64,000 bases of DNA, taken from NCBI GenBank assembly GCA_913778905.1, contig CAJYYA010000012.1:98233-162232 (forward strand), given 5' to 3'. The notes under the pieces are model-generated. The model was not told the DNA's origin. It made no database searches and worked only from the letters and a program-made list of their open reading frames with translations. This stretch comes from an uncultured Naasia sp. (lineage in GTDB: Bacteria; Actinomycetota; Actinomycetes; Actinomycetales; Microbacteriaceae). The position numbers were made by a program, and so were the translations under genes. Positions 31,881 through 40,588 of this stretch are shown one piece after another (positions within the stretch are counted from its first letter, which is position 1; each line of letters begins with the position of its first letter).

Positions 31881-32788
31881 CGGACAGCCTTGCCCCGGCG
31901 GCCGCGAGCCGTCGCCGTGACGACAAGTGTCACCGCGGCGAGGGCCATCAGGGTGCCGAGCGAAGCGGCCAGCGTCCATACGGGTGCTCCCTCGGTGCCG
32001 GTATGGGCGAGTGCTCCCCCACCGGTCTCGACGCCGCCGATGGGCGCCATGCCGACCGAGGCACTGTCGACGACCGGCTTGATGGTGAGTGCACCGTTGG
32101 GCTCATCGAGGACGAAAAGGGTCGAGACACTCCCCGCCGCGAGGTCGATGGACGCGGAGGAGTTCTGGGCTGCGTTCGTGCCGCTCACGTCGAGGTCCCA
32201 CGGGCCGGATGCCACCTGGGCGTACCCGGTGGCGGATCCCGCCGCAGCCTTGTCGGCGATGGCGATACCGGTCGTCGTCGCGACGTCGACCTCTGACGCG
32301 GTGGTCGAGGCCTGGATCAGCCGGACCCGCGCATCACCGTCGGCCGGTGCCGTGAGGTCGTCCGCGAAGACCTTCGTCTGCAGGTCGGCGTTCAGACCGA
32401 AGGCTGCGAGGGTCGAGGCGTTGCCGGCCGCGACATCGACGGTCGCAGTGATCGCAGGAGTGGTGCCGTCGGGGCTTCCCGCGCCAACCATCGAGACCGT
32501 GTACGTGCCGACGGGCAGGGACATGTAGTCGGAGACGACTCCGTAACCGATGTCGGACAGCCGGTAGAGGGACTCACCGCCGGACACGGCCGTGAGCTCG
32601 ATGTCGACGGCTTTCGTGTCGGGTGAAAGGTGGGCGACGCGCACCCACCCGGTGTCGGCGGGCGCAGCCTGCGCCGCGGCGGGCACCGCGATACCCGCCG
32701 CGGCGATGAGGACGCCCGCGCCGAAGGCGGCGATGCGCGCGAGTCGAGAGCGGATCGCTGATCCGCGCGAGGAGGTGGAGGAGGTCAT
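31877..32788 (-). CDS. DUF4397-like surface protein with LAHTG sorting-type C-terminus
   Basis: Signal peptide, VRVAHLSPDTKAVDIEL and SLPVGTYTVSMVGAG; C-terminus LAHTG-TM-ARGRRGKAVR; start placed at MTSSTSSRGS after AAAGG. Confidence 0.82.
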   Translation of the reverse strand: MTSSTSSRGSAIRSRLARIAAFGAGVLIAAAGIAVPAAAQAAPADTGWVRVAHLSPDTKAVDIELTAVSGGESLYRLSDIGYGVVSDYMSLPVGTYTVSMVGAGSPDGTTPAITATVDVAAGNASTLAAFGLNADLQTKVFADDLTAPADGDARVRLIQASTTASEVDVATTTGIAIADKAAAGSATGYAQVASGPWDLDVSGTNAAQNSSASIDLAAGSVSTLFVLDEPNGALTIKPVVDSASVGMAPIGGVETGGGALAHTGTEGAPVWTLAASLGTLMALAAVTLVVTATARGRRGKAVR

Positions 32789-32828
32789 GGGATTGCCTTT
32801 CATCAGGGGCTGAGCGGTGGGACTCGAA

Positions 32829-34811
32829 TCAGTCGAGGGGGTAGAGGAGCGTCAATCCGTCGTTGTCCGTCGACGACGAGCGGGGCTCGTAGCCGACCCC
32901 CAGTCGGGCGAATTCGTCGGCGAGCGCGTCGCCGACCGCACCCGTGGCGGGGACCCCGTCGACAGTGTCGATGACGACCTGTCGGCGGAGTGTGCCGTCC
33001 TCTCCATCGACGACAGGGAATGTCGACACGGAGAGTTCGTGCGAGGCCAGGATCCGGCCGAGGGCGACGACCAGGTCGGGATCGACGGTTCCGCCTCGGA
33101 GCGCGTCCGCACCGTCACCGGTGAAGCTCAACCGCGGGTTGGCCAGGAGCTGCGATCCCAACGAGAGGCGGGTGCCGGCCGCTGCGTCCGCCGCCTCGGC
33201 CGCAGCTTCCTGCCCCTCCGGTGCGACACGACGCACGTCGACCTGCTGGTCACCCGACCCGAATGAGGCGACGACCGTCGAGTTGTCGAGGGCCTGGCTC
33301 ACCTGGGGGAAGCCGTCCGGGAAGGTGCGCATGGAATCGGTCGTGATGACCCAGTCGATGTCGCGCCAGCCGTTGGGAAGCTGGGCTCGTACGTCGGAGT
33401 CCGTGTCGACCTTGTAGTACCAGACCACGTTCTCGCGAGGGAAGCCGGCCTGGACGAGGTCGACCCACATCGCGTCGTCGACGACCACGCGGTCCCCGCG
33501 GTCGATGTTCTGCTCGGCCCACACCTGCGCCTGGCGGAGTGGTGCATCGAGGTCGGCCAGCCACAGTCCACGAAGCTGGGTGAACCAGATCGGCCCGGCG
33601 ACGATCGCTCCGATGATCCCGACGGCAGCGCCGGCGAACCCGAGAGCACGGGTTGCCCCGCGCCGGCGCACCCGACGCACGGCGGCCTCGGCCGCCCAGG
33701 CCAGGAGGAGCGCGGCGAACGGCAGCAGCTGGATGACGAACGGGACGGGCGTGTAGCCGCCCGGTCGGAAGACGACGACCAGGAAGGCGAGGTACAGCAC
33801 CGCGAAGGGACGCACCCGCCGGGAGAAGAGGCCTGCGACACCCGCGACAGCACCGGCGACCAGGATCACGGGATCGAGCTGGAACCACTGTGTCAGCGTC
33901 TGGTTGAGGAGCGACCCGGCCTCGAACGCGGACCCGCTCGACTCGCGGGTCGCGAGCTGGAAAGCCACTCCCGTGGCGAGACTGACGCGGTCGGGGCCGG
34001 GAAGGAGTTCGCCCTTGACCGCGGCCAGCAGAAGGTAGGTGGTTCCCACGACGGTCAAGACCATGGCGGCGACCGACAGCGTGTATCGGCGGGTGGCGGG
34101 ATTGGAGTTCCGCCACATCACCCAGGCGAGCACCGGCAGAGCCAGGAGGAACGTCTCCTTCGTCAGTACGGCGATACCGAACGAGAGGGCGCTACCGGCG
34201 AATCCGAGGAGCTGACCCTTCCTGGTGAGGGCGAGGAGGAATGCACCGATCAGCCACGGCACCGCGACGTTGTCGAGGTAGACCGTGCGGTGGAACTGCA
34301 CGGCGAGCGGTGATACCGCGAACGCCAGCGCACCGAACGATGCGGCCAGGCGGGACAGTCCGATGCGGCGGGCGAGCAGCCAGATGAGGGCCGTCGCGAT
34401 GACCATGGCGACGAGCATGGCCTCGCGCATGGCGATCACCGCGATGTCGTAGCGCTCGAACGCGAAGGTCAGCTGGCCGTAGGCCGCCAGCTGGAGCCAG
34501 CCCAGAGGGGGGTGGTCGTACCAGTAGGTGTAGTGAGCGAGCTCGCCGAGCTTGAGCACCGACCAGGCCTGGGCCGTGTAGGTGCCTTCATCGTCGATGC
34601 GCTGCGGGGATCCGGCCATACCGACGCCCTGGACGAGACCGGCGATGAGCAGCACAGAACCGAGCCAGGCGAGGGAGCGACGGTGCACGTCGACGAAGCG
34701 ACGCACGGGATGGGCGGGACGCGTGTTCCTCTCTGCGGCGTGGCGCGCGGCCAGGGCACGCCCGGACGGAGTCGGGCCGGTGACGATCGGACGCTCGAGC
34801 ACTCGGCTCAT
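32829..34811 (-). CDS. ArnT/PMT-like (GT-C) membrane glycosyltransferase
   Basis: Polytopic 660-aa protein with RIDDEGTYTAQAW and YWYDHPPLGWLQLAAYG in the N-terminal extracytoplasmic region. Confidence 0.85.
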   Translation of the reverse strand: MSRVLERPIVTGPTPSGRALAARHAAERNTRPAHPVRRFVDVHRRSLAWLGSVLLIAGLVQGVGMAGSPQRIDDEGTYTAQAWSVLKLGELAHYTYWYDHPPLGWLQLAAYGQLTFAFERYDIAVIAMREAMLVAMVIATALIWLLARRIGLSRLAASFGALAFAVSPLAVQFHRTVYLDNVAVPWLIGAFLLALTRKGQLLGFAGSALSFGIAVLTKETFLLALPVLAWVMWRNSNPATRRYTLSVAAMVLTVVGTTYLLLAAVKGELLPGPDRVSLATGVAFQLATRESSGSAFEAGSLLNQTLTQWFQLDPVILVAGAVAGVAGLFSRRVRPFAVLYLAFLVVVFRPGGYTPVPFVIQLLPFAALLLAWAAEAAVRRVRRRGATRALGFAGAAVGIIGAIVAGPIWFTQLRGLWLADLDAPLRQAQVWAEQNIDRGDRVVVDDAMWVDLVQAGFPRENVVWYYKVDTDSDVRAQLPNGWRDIDWVITTDSMRTFPDGFPQVSQALDNSTVVASFGSGDQQVDVRRVAPEGQEAAAEAADAAAGTRLSLGSQLLANPRLSFTGDGADALRGGTVDPDLVVALGRILASHELSVSTFPVVDGEDGTLRRQVVIDTVDGVPATGAVGDALADEFARLGVGYEPRSSSTDNDGLTLLYPLD

Positions 34812-36307
34812 CGGGCACCTCCGGAGACGAGGACGGGCAGGTCGGCGCTGTCGGGCTCCGACGTAGCAGAGACCGAGGCGGCGGGGGTCGCGTCACGGTG
34901 CAGGTTGGAGTGCTCCGTCTTCTCCCACGAGTTGATTCCGCGGATCTGCCGAACGACGGAGCGCACCGATGCCAGAGCGAGGAACACCTGGTACGGGAAG
35001 GTCCCGAGTACGAGACGGACGTAGTCGCGCGCTCGTGGCTTGATCGAATAAACCCGCCCGAACTCGCCGAGACCTGCGATCTCGACGGCGATGGTGACCA
35101 GCGTCGGCGCCAGCGGCAGGAAGCTCAGCAGGGCGATCGGGGTGGGCACCTTGATGAACAGGATGAGGACGATCGAGAGCGGGATGACGAGACCGGTCGC
35201 CGCCTGCAGGAAAGGCATGGCGAGCAGGTAGCGTGCGAAGAGGCGCTGACGGAGCGTCGGCAGCTTCCGCCACTCGCCCTTGCGGAGAACCTGGAGGAAG
35301 CCCTGGTTCCAGCGGGTGCGCTGCTTGTAGAGAGACTTGAGGGTTCCGGGGGTCTCTTCACGGGTGGCGACCTCGGGGCTGTAGGCCACGACGATCTTCG
35401 CTCCGGCGCTCGAGAAGCGGACGCCCAGCTCGCAGTCCTCAGCGAGGCAGTTCTCGTCCCATCCGTCGGACCAGTCGAGCCATTCGCGCTTCGCGAAGAC
35501 GGTGTTGCCACCGAGCGGGATGAAGCCTGTCTCGGCTTGGAAGTGCAGGCGCGAGCGGAACCAGAAGTAGTACTCGAGCACGTTGCGCAACGACCACCAG
35601 CTGGAGCGGAAGTTCATCAGCTGGACCCCGCCCTGCACGACATCCGCACCGGTGTCGGCGAATTTGGTGTCGACCAGGGACAGCAGACGCGGATGGACCT
35701 CGTCCTCGGCGTCGAATACGCCGACGACATCGCCGCGGGAGACTTTCAACGCGCGATTCAACGCCTTCGGCTTGTTCTTCGGCACACTGTCGTCGACGAC
35801 GACCTTGATGAGGTGCGGGTGGCGTGCCGCAGCGGCTCGGGCCACCGCCTCGGTGCCGGGGTCGTCGTGACCGACGATGGCGATGATCTCGAAGTCGGGG
35901 TGGTCCTGCTGCGCGAGTGTGTCGAGGGTCTGCCCCATGACCTCTTCCTCATGCCGGCCGGGCACGAGAAGCGTGAAGGACAGGTGGGCGGGCTTCGATT
36001 CGGCCGCGAAGGCGGTTCGGGACAGGTGACCGTCGGAGCGCCAGGCGTGGAGCATCCACCACAGCGTCGTCACAGCGATGGCCGTGAGCGCGAGCGACAG
36101 GAGGACGAGGCTCGAGTAGCCGACCCATTCGAGAGGCGTCCAGCTGGGGAGAGCGAAGCCCGTATCGGTCGGGACGACCACCGCAGGCGCCTGTTGCGCG
36201 GGTGATTGCTCGGGCTGGGGTGTCAGGACGGGTCCCGGTTCACCGGGCGCGGGGACGGTGGCGAAGACCGGGGGGAGGGAGCCGATGAGTGCGATGAGGG
36301 TGTTCAC
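34808..36307 (-). CDS. Processive-type GT2 glycosyltransferase (cellulose/hyaluronan synthase-like)
   Basis: GVFDAEDEVHP (DxD), ENCLAEDCELG, KQRTRWNQG (QxxRW), C-terminal TM helices. Confidence 0.88.
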   Translation of the reverse strand: MNTLIALIGSLPPVFATVPAPGEPGPVLTPQPEQSPAQQAPAVVVPTDTGFALPSWTPLEWVGYSSLVLLSLALTAIAVTTLWWMLHAWRSDGHLSRTAFAAESKPAHLSFTLLVPGRHEEEVMGQTLDTLAQQDHPDFEIIAIVGHDDPGTEAVARAAAARHPHLIKVVVDDSVPKNKPKALNRALKVSRGDVVGVFDAEDEVHPRLLSLVDTKFADTGADVVQGGVQLMNFRSSWWSLRNVLEYYFWFRSRLHFQAETGFIPLGGNTVFAKREWLDWSDGWDENCLAEDCELGVRFSSAGAKIVVAYSPEVATREETPGTLKSLYKQRTRWNQGFLQVLRKGEWRKLPTLRQRLFARYLLAMPFLQAATGLVIPLSIVLILFIKVPTPIALLSFLPLAPTLVTIAVEIAGLGEFGRVYSIKPRARDYVRLVLGTFPYQVFLALASVRSVVRQIRGINSWEKTEHSNLHRDATPAASVSATSEPDSADLPVLVSGGAR

Positions 36308-36894
36308 GCGGAGACCTTCGAGGGGAGGAGGGACGGGTTATGGGGGGAGGTGCCGGTCGCGTTCGACGCGGACGAGGCGTCTCCCTCTATCGACGGGGGT
36401 TGCGCGACCGCCGGGGTGGGCCGGGTCGTCGAGGAGGGGCGGAAGACGACATGGCGATAGGCGACGTAACGGACCACGGTGCCGAGGGCGAGTCCGATGA
36501 CATTGCCGGAGATGTTGTCGGCGAGGGCGCTCGTGAAGCCGAGCACGTAGTGCGATACGACCAAGCAGAGCGCGGAAGCGCCCAGGCCCAGCAGGTTCGC
36601 TGCCGCGAACAACCCCGCCTCCTGCAGGAGAGGCCGTGTGCGTGCGTCGCGGAAGGTGAGCAGGCGGTTGCCCATCCAGGCCACCACCGTCGCCACCACG
36701 ACCGAGATCACCTTGGCGCCGATCGGCTTGTCGTCGAGCAGGGTGAGCCGCAGCAGGTTGTAGACGCCGACGTCGACGACGAAGGCGATGAGCCCGACCA
36801 GCGCGAAAGAACCGGTTCGGGTGAGAGAAGAGCGAATGGATGCCGCCGCGCCGTCGGGGAGGATCCTCATCAGGGGGGATTTGAGGATTGTCAC
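36304..36894 (-). CDS. GtrA-family membrane protein
   Basis: SFALVGLIAFVVDVGVYNLLRL...FRDARTRPLLQEAGLFAAANLLGL; 4-bp overlap with the GT2 gene. Confidence 0.88.
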   Translation of the reverse strand: MTILKSPLMRILPDGAAASIRSSLTRTGSFALVGLIAFVVDVGVYNLLRLTLLDDKPIGAKVISVVVATVVAWMGNRLLTFRDARTRPLLQEAGLFAAANLLGLGASALCLVVSHYVLGFTSALADNISGNVIGLALGTVVRYVAYRHVVFRPSSTTRPTPAVAQPPSIEGDASSASNATGTSPHNPSLLPSKVSA

Positions 36895-37205
36895 GGGCGA
36901 GGATTCGAAGGCATCGAGTCCCCCGATGGGGGGACACAGGGTTTACGGAGGTTCCCGACAACCGCTGTTTACATGACCTCCGCGCTGATCCACGGCGTGT
37001 CGCCCGCAGGGGCGCGGATCGAACGGCATCGGCCCGGAACCGCTCGACGGTGGCTCTCTCCCGTTGCGCCGCAGCCCCTTTCTCCACCGAGCCCCAGCCT
37101 TCTTTCCGGGTGCACACCGCAACACCTCAGGTGGCGCTCAGGAGCCGGCGAGGAAGCCTCGCGTAGCTTCGATTCGCGTCTCACTTCGGCGCCGAAGGAG
37201 ATCGT

Positions 37206-38591
37206 GTGACCAGCTTCATTCCCGAAAACCCTGTGCCGATCGAGGCGCGCCCCACCGTCTTCTGCCTTCACGCGCTCGGGTCGAGCGCGCGAGAGTTCGA
37301 TGGGATCGCCGCACGGCTCGCCGACGACGTCGACGTCGTCGGCCTCGACCTCCCGGGCTTCGGCGACCTGTCCGCCGCGGACGGCGTCACGGTCGATGAG
37401 ATGGTCGCGTACGTCGTCCGCAGAATCCGCTCTCACGGCGCCACCCGGTGGATGATCCTCGGCCACAGCATGGGCGGCAAGATCGCGTCCATCGTCGCGT
37501 CTCGGGTGCTGAGCGGAGATGCTCCGCTCTTCGGACTCGCCGGGGTCGTCCTCCTCGCCGGCTCCCCGCCGGTGCCCGAGCCCATGGACGAGGAGCGCCG
37601 TGAGCAGATGCTCGCCTGGACCGATGAAGGCGGCCTGGACGATGACGCGGCACGCGAGTTCGTCGACGCGAACACCGGATCCCCGCTTCCCGACGACGAG
37701 CTGCGGGCCGCTCTCACCGATCTCCGCCGCACCTCTCGTGAGGCCTGGCGCGCCTGGCTTCAGCGCGGGAGCCGCGAGGACTGGTCCGAGCAGGTGGGTA
37801 CCCTCGACGTCCCGGTCCTCATCGTGAGCGGCGGCGCCGACGGCGACCTCGGTCCCGAGAACCAACAGCGACTCAACGGGGCCGTCTACACCCGTCCCCG
37901 CTTCCTCACCCTCGACGGTGCCGGGCATCTCCTCCCGCTCGAGAGGACCGATGAGGTCGCCGAGGCTATTCGAGCCTTCTGGTTCGGCGAGGCAGGACGC
38001 TCTCCTGTCATCCCCACCGATTGGTCGCGGCTCGTCGCGTCGCCGCGCGTCCAGCCCCGCACCCGCGGCATCCTCGCCCGTCGCGCCCTCGCCGACAACC
38101 CGCGCTACAAGCCTCGTGTACTCAGCGCCCGCCACATCATCACCCTCCGAGCGGTCGCCGCGCGGGTCGTGCCGCAGCAAGGCGTACCGATCGACCTGGC
38201 GACGCGCATCGACGGGGAACTCGCCGACGGGAAGGGCGACGGCTGGCGCAGCAAGGAGCTCCCATCCGACATCGAGGCGTACCTGATCGCCCTCGACGCG
38301 CTGGACGGCCTCGAGAACCTGGCCGATGCCGAGCAGGACGACGTGCTGGCTTCTCTGGCCGCCGACGACGGTCCGGGGCTCGGCTCGATGACTCAAGCCG
38401 CCGCGAACGCGTGGTTCGAGGACGTCCGGGCTGCGCTGGTCCGCACATGGCTCGCCCACCCCGCCACCATGGCACGCATCGGATTCGACGGCTTCGCGAA
38501 CGGCTCGTCCGGCCGCGACCTGTTCGGGTATCAACTGCTCGCCGCGGGCGAGCGCGAGGCGTGGGAGCCCACGCTCAAGGAGTCGAAGTGA
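37206..38591 (+). CDS. Alpha/beta hydrolase fused to a gluconate 2-dehydrogenase subunit 3-like C-terminal domain
   Basis: N-terminal VFCLHALGSSAREFDG, LGHSMGGKIAS; C-terminal LSARHIITLRAVAARVVPQQGVPIDLATRIDGELADG..., a subunit-3-like pattern. Confidence 0.8.
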   Translation: MTSFIPENPVPIEARPTVFCLHALGSSAREFDGIAARLADDVDVVGLDLPGFGDLSAADGVTVDEMVAYVVRRIRSHGATRWMILGHSMGGKIASIVASRVLSGDAPLFGLAGVVLLAGSPPVPEPMDEERREQMLAWTDEGGLDDDAAREFVDANTGSPLPDDELRAALTDLRRTSREAWRAWLQRGSREDWSEQVGTLDVPVLIVSGGADGDLGPENQQRLNGAVYTRPRFLTLDGAGHLLPLERTDEVAEAIRAFWFGEAGRSPVIPTDWSRLVASPRVQPRTRGILARRALADNPRYKPRVLSARHIITLRAVAARVVPQQGVPIDLATRIDGELADGKGDGWRSKELPSDIEAYLIALDALDGLENLADAEQDDVLASLAADDGPGLGSMTQAAANAWFEDVRAALVRTWLAHPATMARIGFDGFANGSSGRDLFGYQLLAAGEREAWEPTLKESK

Positions 38592-40132
38592 ATCTCACCG
38601 GCATGCGCCACTACTCGGACGACGAGGTCGTCGACGTCGTCGTGGTCGGCACGGGCGCCGGAGGTGCCCCGCTCACGGCCACACTCGCGGCGCGCGGCCT
38701 CAGCGTCGTGGCCCTGGAGGCAGGCCCCAACTTCGATCCCGTCGATTACACGGGCGACGAGACCGAGGCTGTCGAGATCAATTGGATGTCCGAGAGGATC
38801 AGTGGCGGCGCCGACCCGACCGCATTCGGGCAGAACAACAGCGGTCGCGGCGTCGGCGGTTCGATGCTCCACTGGGGCGCTTTCGCTCCTCGGCCCGGCG
38901 AGGCGGACATCCGACTCAAGCGCGACTCGGGTCTCGGCGAGGACTGGGACGTGGACTACGAGGAGCTGAAGGGCTACCTGGGGCAGGTGGAGCACTTCAT
39001 CGGTGTCTCGGGCCCGTCGGACTACCCGTGGGATCCGGGACGCAGCTACCGCTATCCGGCCCCCCGCCGCAACGCGTCGTCGGACATGATGATCCGGGGC
39101 TGCCAAGCGGTCGGCATCACGGCGACCGACGCGCCAGCCGCGCTCGTGACCCACGATCACCATCAGGAGGAGTTCGGGCTGCGTCATGCCTGCGCGAACT
39201 GCGGCAACTGCCACCAGGGCTGCCGCAACTCATCCAAGGCGGGCACCGACAACACCTATCTGCCGCTCGCGGTGAAGGCGGGGGCGGAGATCCGGGCGGA
39301 GTCGATGGTGCACGGCATCGAGCTCGACGCACGTGGCCGTGTCTCGGCCGTGGTGTACCGCAAGGACGGGGTCGACCGCCGTCAGCGCTGCGCACAGCTC
39401 GTGCTCTCGGCCGGGGGCGTCGAAACGCCCCGTCTGCTGCTGCACACCGGCATCGCCAACAGCAGCGGACAGGTGGGGCGCAACTTCATGGTGCACGGTG
39501 CGACCCAGGTATGGGGCCGCTTCGACACCGACATGCGCGGCCACCGCGGCTACCCGTCGTCGATCATCTCGGAGGACATGATGCGTCCGAACGATGCCGA
39601 CTTCGCCGGGGGCTACCTCATCCAGAGCCTCGGCGTCATGCCGCTCACCTACGCGACGACCCTCACGCGCGGAGCCGGGCTCTGGGGGCAGGCGCTCGTC
39701 GACGCCATGGACGACTACCGCTACATGGCGGGGGTCGGCATCAACGGCGAATGCCTCCCGGCGGACCGCAACCGGCTCGAACTCTCCGACGAGCTCGACG
39801 AGTTCGGGATCCCCAAGGCCGTCATCTCGTTCACGGCGGGCCCCAACGAGAAGGCGCTCGACAAGCACGCCACCGAACGCATGTCCGCGATCGTCGAAGC
39901 CGCCGGGGGCAAGGATCTCCAGGTGCTCGCCCGCACGGCGCACACGGTCGGGACAGCCCGAATGGGTGCTGACCGCGAGCGCAACGTCGTGGATCCCGAC
40001 GGCCGCAGTCATGACGTGCCGAATCTCTGGATCAGCGACAACTCGACCTTCGCCAGTTCACTCATCGCCAACCCCGCGATCACGATCATGGCGATGTCGC
40101 TCCGCACCGCGGATCGGATGCTCGCCGCCTGA
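38588..40132 (+). CDS. GMC family oxidoreductase
   Basis: VVVVGTGAGGAPLTATLAARGLSVVALEAG; Cys-rich CANCGNCHQGCRNSSKAG; HTVGTARMG near the C-terminus; GTG start overlaps upstream stop. Confidence 0.92.
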   Translation: MNLTGMRHYSDDEVVDVVVVGTGAGGAPLTATLAARGLSVVALEAGPNFDPVDYTGDETEAVEINWMSERISGGADPTAFGQNNSGRGVGGSMLHWGAFAPRPGEADIRLKRDSGLGEDWDVDYEELKGYLGQVEHFIGVSGPSDYPWDPGRSYRYPAPRRNASSDMMIRGCQAVGITATDAPAALVTHDHHQEEFGLRHACANCGNCHQGCRNSSKAGTDNTYLPLAVKAGAEIRAESMVHGIELDARGRVSAVVYRKDGVDRRQRCAQLVLSAGGVETPRLLLHTGIANSSGQVGRNFMVHGATQVWGRFDTDMRGHRGYPSSIISEDMMRPNDADFAGGYLIQSLGVMPLTYATTLTRGAGLWGQALVDAMDDYRYMAGVGINGECLPADRNRLELSDELDEFGIPKAVISFTAGPNEKALDKHATERMSAIVEAAGGKDLQVLARTAHTVGTARMGADRERNVVDPDGRSHDVPNLWISDNSTFASSLIANPAITIMAMSLRTADRMLAA

Positions 40133-40244
40133 GACGAGCTCCCGCTTGCAGGTACCGATCAGCGGCAGCGCCCCCGACGTCCAGGCTGACGGCGCAGGGT
40201 GAACGAACGGTGGCGACGACTTCCGCCCCCGAAGAGGAGACGAC

Positions 40245-40403
40245 ATGACGAACGACGAGAAGACCTCCGGATCCGGCGTCCCCGAGAACGGCTCCCCCAC
40301 CGGGGCCGGCGCGGAATCGCAGGAGGAAGGCGCCAAGGCGATGAAGGACGCCGACGACGCGGTCGTCGACGGATCGGCCGAGGGGTCGAACTCCGGCGAC
40401 TGA
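40245..40403 (+). CDS. 52-aa acidic hydrophilic small protein, absent from the supplied ORF track
   Basis: MTNDEKTSGSGVPENGSPTGAGAESQEEGAKAMKDADDAVVDGSAEGSNSGD* after GAAGAGGAGACG. Confidence 0.65.
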   Translation: MTNDEKTSGSGVPENGSPTGAGAESQEEGAKAMKDADDAVVDGSAEGSNSGD

Positions 40404-40455
40404 ACCCGCCTTGCCGGGCTCGACACCGTCGATCCCCGGCCCCTGGAATGTGAAT

Positions 40456-40481
40456 GGGCGGGGCGCCATGGCGCCCCGCCC
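40456..40481. terminator. 26-nt perfect GC palindrome, terminator-like
   Basis: GGGCGGGGCGCCATGGCGCCCCGCCC. Confidence 0.6.
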
Positions 40482-40588
40482 ACTTGCGTATGCCAAACCC
40501 TCAGCTTCAGCCGGGCGATGCGTCCTAGGCTCGCAATTCCCAGCCCCGCCTCCGCTCCTCCCAGGGATGAGGCGACAGCATCACCGCT

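Noticed and set aside
32829-40132. Many long overlapping ORFs in alternative frames (e.g. 34898..36205 +, 36969..38534 -, 38782..39972 +)
   Set aside because: Artefacts of high GC; the chosen frames have clear family motifs and operon overlaps.
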